DNA of 64,000 bases from Roseateles_B sp051857535 (GTDB lineage Bacteria; Pseudomonadota; Gammaproteobacteria; Burkholderiales; Burkholderiaceae_C): NCBI RefSeq assembly GCF_051857535.1, contig NZ_JBPZGY010000008.1, positions 124,001 through 188,000 on the forward strand. Reading direction: 5' to 3'. The position numbers and the translations under genes were made by a program. Numbering within the stretch: the stretch's first letter is position 1; each line of letters starts with the position of its first letter. Of the stretch, positions 60,687 to 64,000 are shown piece after piece. The notes below the pieces were generated by a model. It was not told where the DNA came from. It saw only the letters and a list, made by a program, of their open reading frames with translations, and made no database searches.

Positions 60687-61688
60687 TCAGGGCCGGGGCT
60701 CGACCTGGGTGGCGACGAAGTCGCGGATCTGGTCGACCATGGGCTGCACGGCGCGGGGGGCGTCGATGTCACCGGCCAGGACGTGCTGACCTGGCGACTC
60801 GCTGTAGTCGACCTCGATCAGCTGCTTGCGCGGGCTGCCGATGCGCTCGAAGGCCGCGCGGGCCTCGGCGACGTCGATGACGGTGTCCCGCGGGGACATC
60901 ATCATCAGCGTGGGCGCCTGGATCTTGCCCAGCTCGCTGCCGCGCACGCGCTCGACCAGGGCCATCATGGGGAAGAGGGCCTCGGTGGGGTAGCGGTGGG
61001 TCCAGAAGCGCGCCTTGCGCTCGTTGGCCGGTGCTTCCTGGTACTCGGCGCCCTGCACCAGCCGGGCGATGCTGCGGCCCCAAGGCCAGTTGATGACGCC
61101 GGCCAGGGGGTCGCGGGGGCCGAAGTTGGGCGAAACCAGTACCCAGCCGGCCACGTCCTTGGCTTCCTCGCGCTGGGCCAGCCAAGCGGCCAGGGTGGCG
61201 CCGGTCGAGGCCCCCACCACCAGCACGCGCTCGCCGATGCGCTGGCCCACCTGCAGGGCTTCCAGCGCGTCGGCCTTCCACTGGCCCAGGCTGGCCTGGG
61301 CCATGGCCTCGCCGGGCAGGCCATGGCCGGCCAGGCGGGTGTAGAAAGTGTTGCCCCCCAGGGCCTGGGCCAGGCGCTCGGGCACGGGCGCCATCTCCTG
61401 CCGCGTGGCGCTGAAGCCGTGCAGATAGACGACCGCCCAGGGCGCACGCTGGCGGCCCTTCTCGCCCCAGACGATGCGTTTTTCCGTCTGCGGCGTCAGG
61501 CCGCCCACGCGCGCTTCGCTGGCAGCCAACTGGGCCTCCAGCGCCTCCAGCTGCTCGGGCAGCTGGACGGGGTTCGTGGGGGCGGGCTCCCAGGCGATCT
61601 CGCCATTGCGGGGGCCGATGGAAAAAACCAGGCCGCAGGCCAGCAGCGCCAGCGAGGCGCCCCAGGCGATGCGGCCTGCGCGGCTCAC
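60687..61688 (-). CDS. Membrane-anchored alpha/beta-hydrolase (GTG start)
   Basis: 333-aa hydrolase beginning with GTG at 61688, where the start overlaps the stop of the aminotransferase gene as GTGA. No ATG exists in the region. One N-terminal membrane segment (AWGASLALLACGLVFSIG), then a fold with VVYLHGFSATRQEM, nucleophile S161 in GASTGATL, an acid at MSPRDTVID and a base in GQHVLAGD. It resembles monoacylglycerol lipase-like hydrolases; substrate unknown. Translational coupling with tyrB suggests equal output. Confidence 0.8.
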   Translation of the reverse strand: MSRAGRIAWGASLALLACGLVFSIGPRNGEIAWEPAPTNPVQLPEQLEALEAQLAASEARVGGLTPQTEKRIVWGEKGRQRAPWAVVYLHGFSATRQEMAPVPERLAQALGGNTFYTRLAGHGLPGEAMAQASLGQWKADALEALQVGQRIGERVLVVGASTGATLAAWLAQREEAKDVAGWVLVSPNFGPRDPLAGVINWPWGRSIARLVQGAEYQEAPANERKARFWTHRYPTEALFPMMALVERVRGSELGKIQAPTLMMMSPRDTVIDVAEARAAFERIGSPRKQLIEVDYSESPGQHVLAGDIDAPRAVQPMVDQIRDFVATQVEPRP

Positions 61689-62878
61689 GCCAGCACCGCG
61701 GCCATGGCGTTGGCCACGGCTTCCACGTTCTTGGTGTTGAGGCCGGCGACGCACATGCGGCCCGAGCGGACGAGGTAGACGCCGAACTCGTCCTTCAGGC
61801 GGTCCACCTGCGCGGGCGTCAGGCCCGTGTAGCTGAACATGCCGCGCTGGTGCAGGAAGTAGTCGAAGTTGCGGCCCGGCAGCTTGGCGGACAGCACCTG
61901 GTGCAGGGCGTTGCGCATGGCAAGGATGCGCTCGCGCATCTCCTCGACCTCGCCTTCCCACAGGGCGCGCAGGGCCGGGTCGCCCAGGACCTTGGCCACG
62001 AGCTGGCCGCCGTGCATGGGCGGGTTGGAGTAGTTGCGACGGATGGTGGCCTTGAGCTGGCCGAGCACGTGCGTGGCCTGCTGGGCGTCAGGGCAGACGA
62101 CCGACAGCGCGCCGCAGCGCTCGCCGTAGAGGCTCATGTTCTTCGAGAAGCTATTGGCCACGAAGAAGGACAGGCCCGCGTCCGCCATGGCGCGAATGGC
62201 GAAGGCGTCCTGCTCCAGGCCCTCGCCATAGCCCTGGTAGGCGATGTCCAGGAAGGGCAGCAGCTCGCGCTGCTTCAGCAGGGGGATCAGGGTGTCCCAC
62301 TGCACGGGAGTGAGGTCCACGCCGGTCGGGTTGTGGCAGCAGGCGTGCAGCAGCACCACGCTCTTGGCGGGCATGGCCTGCACGGCCTCCAGCAGCTCGT
62401 TGAAGCGCACGCCGCCGCTGACCGGGTCGTAGTAAGGGTAGGTCTTGACCGCGATGCCCGAGCCTTCGAAGACGGCACGGTGGTTGTCCCAGGTGGGGTC
62501 GGAGACGTAGATCGCGCTCTCGGGGAAGTAGCGCTTGATGAAGTCGGCGCCGACCTTCAGGCCGCCGCTGGAACCCACGCTCTGGATGGTGGCCACACGA
62601 CCGGCCTTGAGGACCTCGGCATCACGGCCGAACAGCAGGGCCTGCACCTCGCTGCGGAAGGCGGCCAGGCCTTCCATGGGCAGGTAGGGGCGCGCACCCG
62701 CGGACTCGACCACTGCCAGCTCGGCCTTGCGGACCGAATCCATCATGGGAATGCGGCCGTCGTTGTCGAAATAGATGCCAATGGACAGGTTGATCTTGCC
62801 CGCGCGCGGATCCTTCTGGAAGGCTTCGTTCAGGCTGAGGATGGGGTCGCCAGCGTAGGCGTCAACGTGTTGGAACAT
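61685..62878 (-). CDS. Aromatic/aspartate aminotransferase (TyrB/AspC family)
   Basis: 397-aa PLP enzyme, class I aminotransferase of the TyrB/AspC type, making aromatic amino acids or aspartate from 2-oxo acids with glutamate. PLP lysine is K246 in ANSFSKNMSLYGERCG; W130, N183, D211 (FLDIAYQGYG) and ILSLNEAFQKDPRAGKINLSIGIYFD are as expected. Homodimer in the cytoplasm. Start ATG 62878. Coupled to the hydrolase gene by the GTGA overlap. A 213-bp upstream gap without a gene contains its promoter. Confidence 0.93.
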   Translation of the reverse strand: MFQHVDAYAGDPILSLNEAFQKDPRAGKINLSIGIYFDNDGRIPMMDSVRKAELAVVESAGARPYLPMEGLAAFRSEVQALLFGRDAEVLKAGRVATIQSVGSSGGLKVGADFIKRYFPESAIYVSDPTWDNHRAVFEGSGIAVKTYPYYDPVSGGVRFNELLEAVQAMPAKSVVLLHACCHNPTGVDLTPVQWDTLIPLLKQRELLPFLDIAYQGYGEGLEQDAFAIRAMADAGLSFFVANSFSKNMSLYGERCGALSVVCPDAQQATHVLGQLKATIRRNYSNPPMHGGQLVAKVLGDPALRALWEGEVEEMRERILAMRNALHQVLSAKLPGRNFDYFLHQRGMFSYTGLTPAQVDRLKDEFGVYLVRSGRMCVAGLNTKNVEAVANAMAAVLA

Positions 62879-63091
62879 GGCAAGTCACTCCGGGGTCTGA
62901 GACAGCCTGCCATTATGCGGCCCGGGGCCTGGCGAGAGGCCGCGCGGCCCGCACCCCAGCCCCGCCACGGCCTGGCAGGCGCCTTCGTCCCTGATGAGGG
63001 GAGGCTTGCCCCGCGCTGGCTGTGCCGCGGGGCTACTGCGCGGGAGTCTATGCCAGGGGATGGGCCGTGTTCGCGTGCCGAAGGGCACCCG

Positions 63092-64000
63092 TCAGCCGCC
63101 ATATCCGCTCGATCCTGTCGACGCCAGCCAGTGCGCGAATCGCCCATGCGGATGCGACCAGGCCAGGGCCTGGGACTCATGACCGGCACGACGCCATTGC
63201 CACAGCGTGGCGCTGCCGGCAGACACGCCCTCCGGACGAGGCGGCAGGACGGCGGCAGCCGGCCAGTCGCTGTCGGACAGGGACTCTGCCGAAAGCCACC
63301 ACAAGCCCCGCTGCGCCATCAGCTGCTCCACGCGCTGCCGATGGCGGTGGCGGTCGGCAGCCTGAAAGTAGTAGAGCACCCAGCTGTGGAACAGCACGGG
63401 CTGCACGCCCGGCGGCAGCCCGTCCAGCCAGACCTCGAGCAGCGCCAGGCCATCGGCCGCCGCCCGCACCGGCCAGGCGCGCCGCCGCGCCAGCGCAAGG
63501 GCGGACTGCAGGCGCTCGCGGCGTTCGTGGTCATGCGGCCAGAGGCAGGCCAGCAGCCAGCGGGCGTCGTCCGGCTCGGCGGCGTGCAGCGGGCTCAGGT
63601 CCACGCCCTGGCGCTGGACCAGCTCGAAGCCCGCCTCCGCCCTGGGCAGCGCGCCCTGCCAGCGGCAGCTGATCTGCGGTGCTGCCAGATCCGCGAGAGC
63701 ACCTGCCTCGACCACACGACCGTCCTCACCGAGGTAGCGGTAGCGGTAGGCATCCACGCCGAGATTGAGCCCGGCACTGCAGCCGAAGTCGAACAGGGCC
63801 AGGCGCCGACGCCCGCCGGCCCGGGCCATATGCTGCAGGGCGGGCCACAGCAGGGCACATCGGCCGATCTCGTTGGTCTGGGTGGCCCGTTGACGCAGCA
63901 GGGCGCGCAGAGCCGCTTCATGTTCGGCAACAAAGCCGGCCAGGACGATGGACAGGGCAGCGTCCGGCAGCCGTCGACCGCCCAGGGACGGGAAATAGCC
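63092..64000 (-). CDS. DUF2332 family protein (5' end outside window)
   Basis: C-terminal 302 residues of a DUF2332 protein. The reading frame continues from the window edge: FVAEHEAALRALLRQRATQT, NEIGRCALLWPAL, then DFGCSAGLNLGVDAYRYRY, LLACLWPHDHERRERL and VLFHSWVLYYFQ. The family looks like a Rossmann/methyltransferase-like fold (DFGCSAGLNL), function unknown. The start lies beyond 64000. Confidence 0.85.
   Translation of the reverse strand, partial: GYFPSLGGRRLPDAALSIVLAGFVAEHEAALRALLRQRATQTNEIGRCALLWPALQHMARAGGRRRLALFDFGCSAGLNLGVDAYRYRYLGEDGRVVEAGALADLAAPQISCRWQGALPRAEAGFELVQRQGVDLSPLHAAEPDDARWLLACLWPHDHERRERLQSALALARRRAWPVRAAADGLALLEVWLDGLPPGVQPVLFHSWVLYYFQAADRHRHRQRVEQLMAQRGLWWLSAESLSDSDWPAAAVLPPRPEGVSAGSATLWQWRRAGHESQALAWSHPHGRFAHWLASTGSSGYGG

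Noticed and set aside
1..64000. tRNA, rRNA, prophage or intact insertion sequence
   Set aside because: No conserved rRNA or tRNA arms, integrase or transposase motifs were seen anywhere on either strand.

Overview
The window is one contiguous piece of a very GC-rich (about 70%) chromosome, densely packed with short intergenic gaps and ATGA-type overlaps. Gene content (NAD-dependent formate dehydrogenase fdsGBA-C-D with an OxlT-type carrier, PEP-CTERM protein, bufferin operon, many orphan periplasmic binding proteins) and codon bias suggest a betaproteobacterium of the order Burkholderiales, probably of the Roseateles/Pelomonas/Rubrivivax group. The genus is inferred from style, not from a search. 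I saw no rRNA, tRNA, CRISPR, phage or intact insertion sequence.

Layout. 0.1-5.9 kb: peptide-type ABC transporter (two permeases, binding protein), an amidase, and a convergent sugar kinase. 6-8.7 kb: two tandem paralogous binding-protein-like genes and a LysR regulator. 8.9-16.8 kb: OxlT-type MFS carrier, then fdsG, fdsB, fdsA, fdsC/fdhD and fdsD. 16.8-22.2 kb: hypothetical proteins, a PEP-mutase-family enzyme, an orphan LivM permease, a GNAT protein and a DUF2892/ECF sigma pair. 22.19-22.52 kb: a deletion scar joining the 3' ends of an SDR gene and a LysR gene. 22.5-26.6 kb: orphan binding protein, moaA, a 135-bp tandem array, a small membrane protein and mobA. 26.9-35 kb: secreted serine protease, GNAT, OPT transporter, VOC protein, a membrane protein with conserved-looking motifs, and a secreted esterase-like hydrolase of lower GC. 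35.3-40 kb: signal peptidase, PH-like membrane protein, YceI-like lipoprotein, periplasmic peroxiredoxin and the bufferin genes bufC, bufB, bufA. 40.3-47.8 kb: murQ, PEP-CTERM phytase-like protein, DUF4197, DUF5329, YidD with a Cys-rich tail, LysE, GNAT and an M13 peptidase. 47.9-57 kb: amidase AmiD, DppB/DppC, agmatinase-family enzyme, MBL protein, AraC/GlxA regulator, DppA, D-Ala-D-Ala dipeptidase and LD-carboxypeptidase. 57-64 kb: two more paralogous binding proteins, DacB, a small protein, an alpha/beta hydrolase coupled to an aromatic aminotransferase, and a DUF2332 gene cut by the window edge.

How the genes work together. Formate oxidation (Fds) needs bis-MGD; moaA and mobA for that cofactor lie about 7-9 kb downstream, and FdsC/FdhD handles sulfuration or insertion. 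The 48-57 kb block, with DacB and murQ, looks like a murein-peptide cleavage, uptake and recycling module: AmiD frees stem peptides, Dpp imports them, LD-carboxypeptidase and the dipeptidase trim them, and MurQ processes the sugar. The bufABC-peroxiredoxin-yceI run looks like a metal/oxidative stress unit built around a cysteine-rich, MNIO-modified peptide.

The most unusual non-genic signals are a 12-mer (AAGACCTGACCC) present seven times exactly and three more times with one change, often at gene ends, and the nearly identical 135-bp tandem array after moaA.
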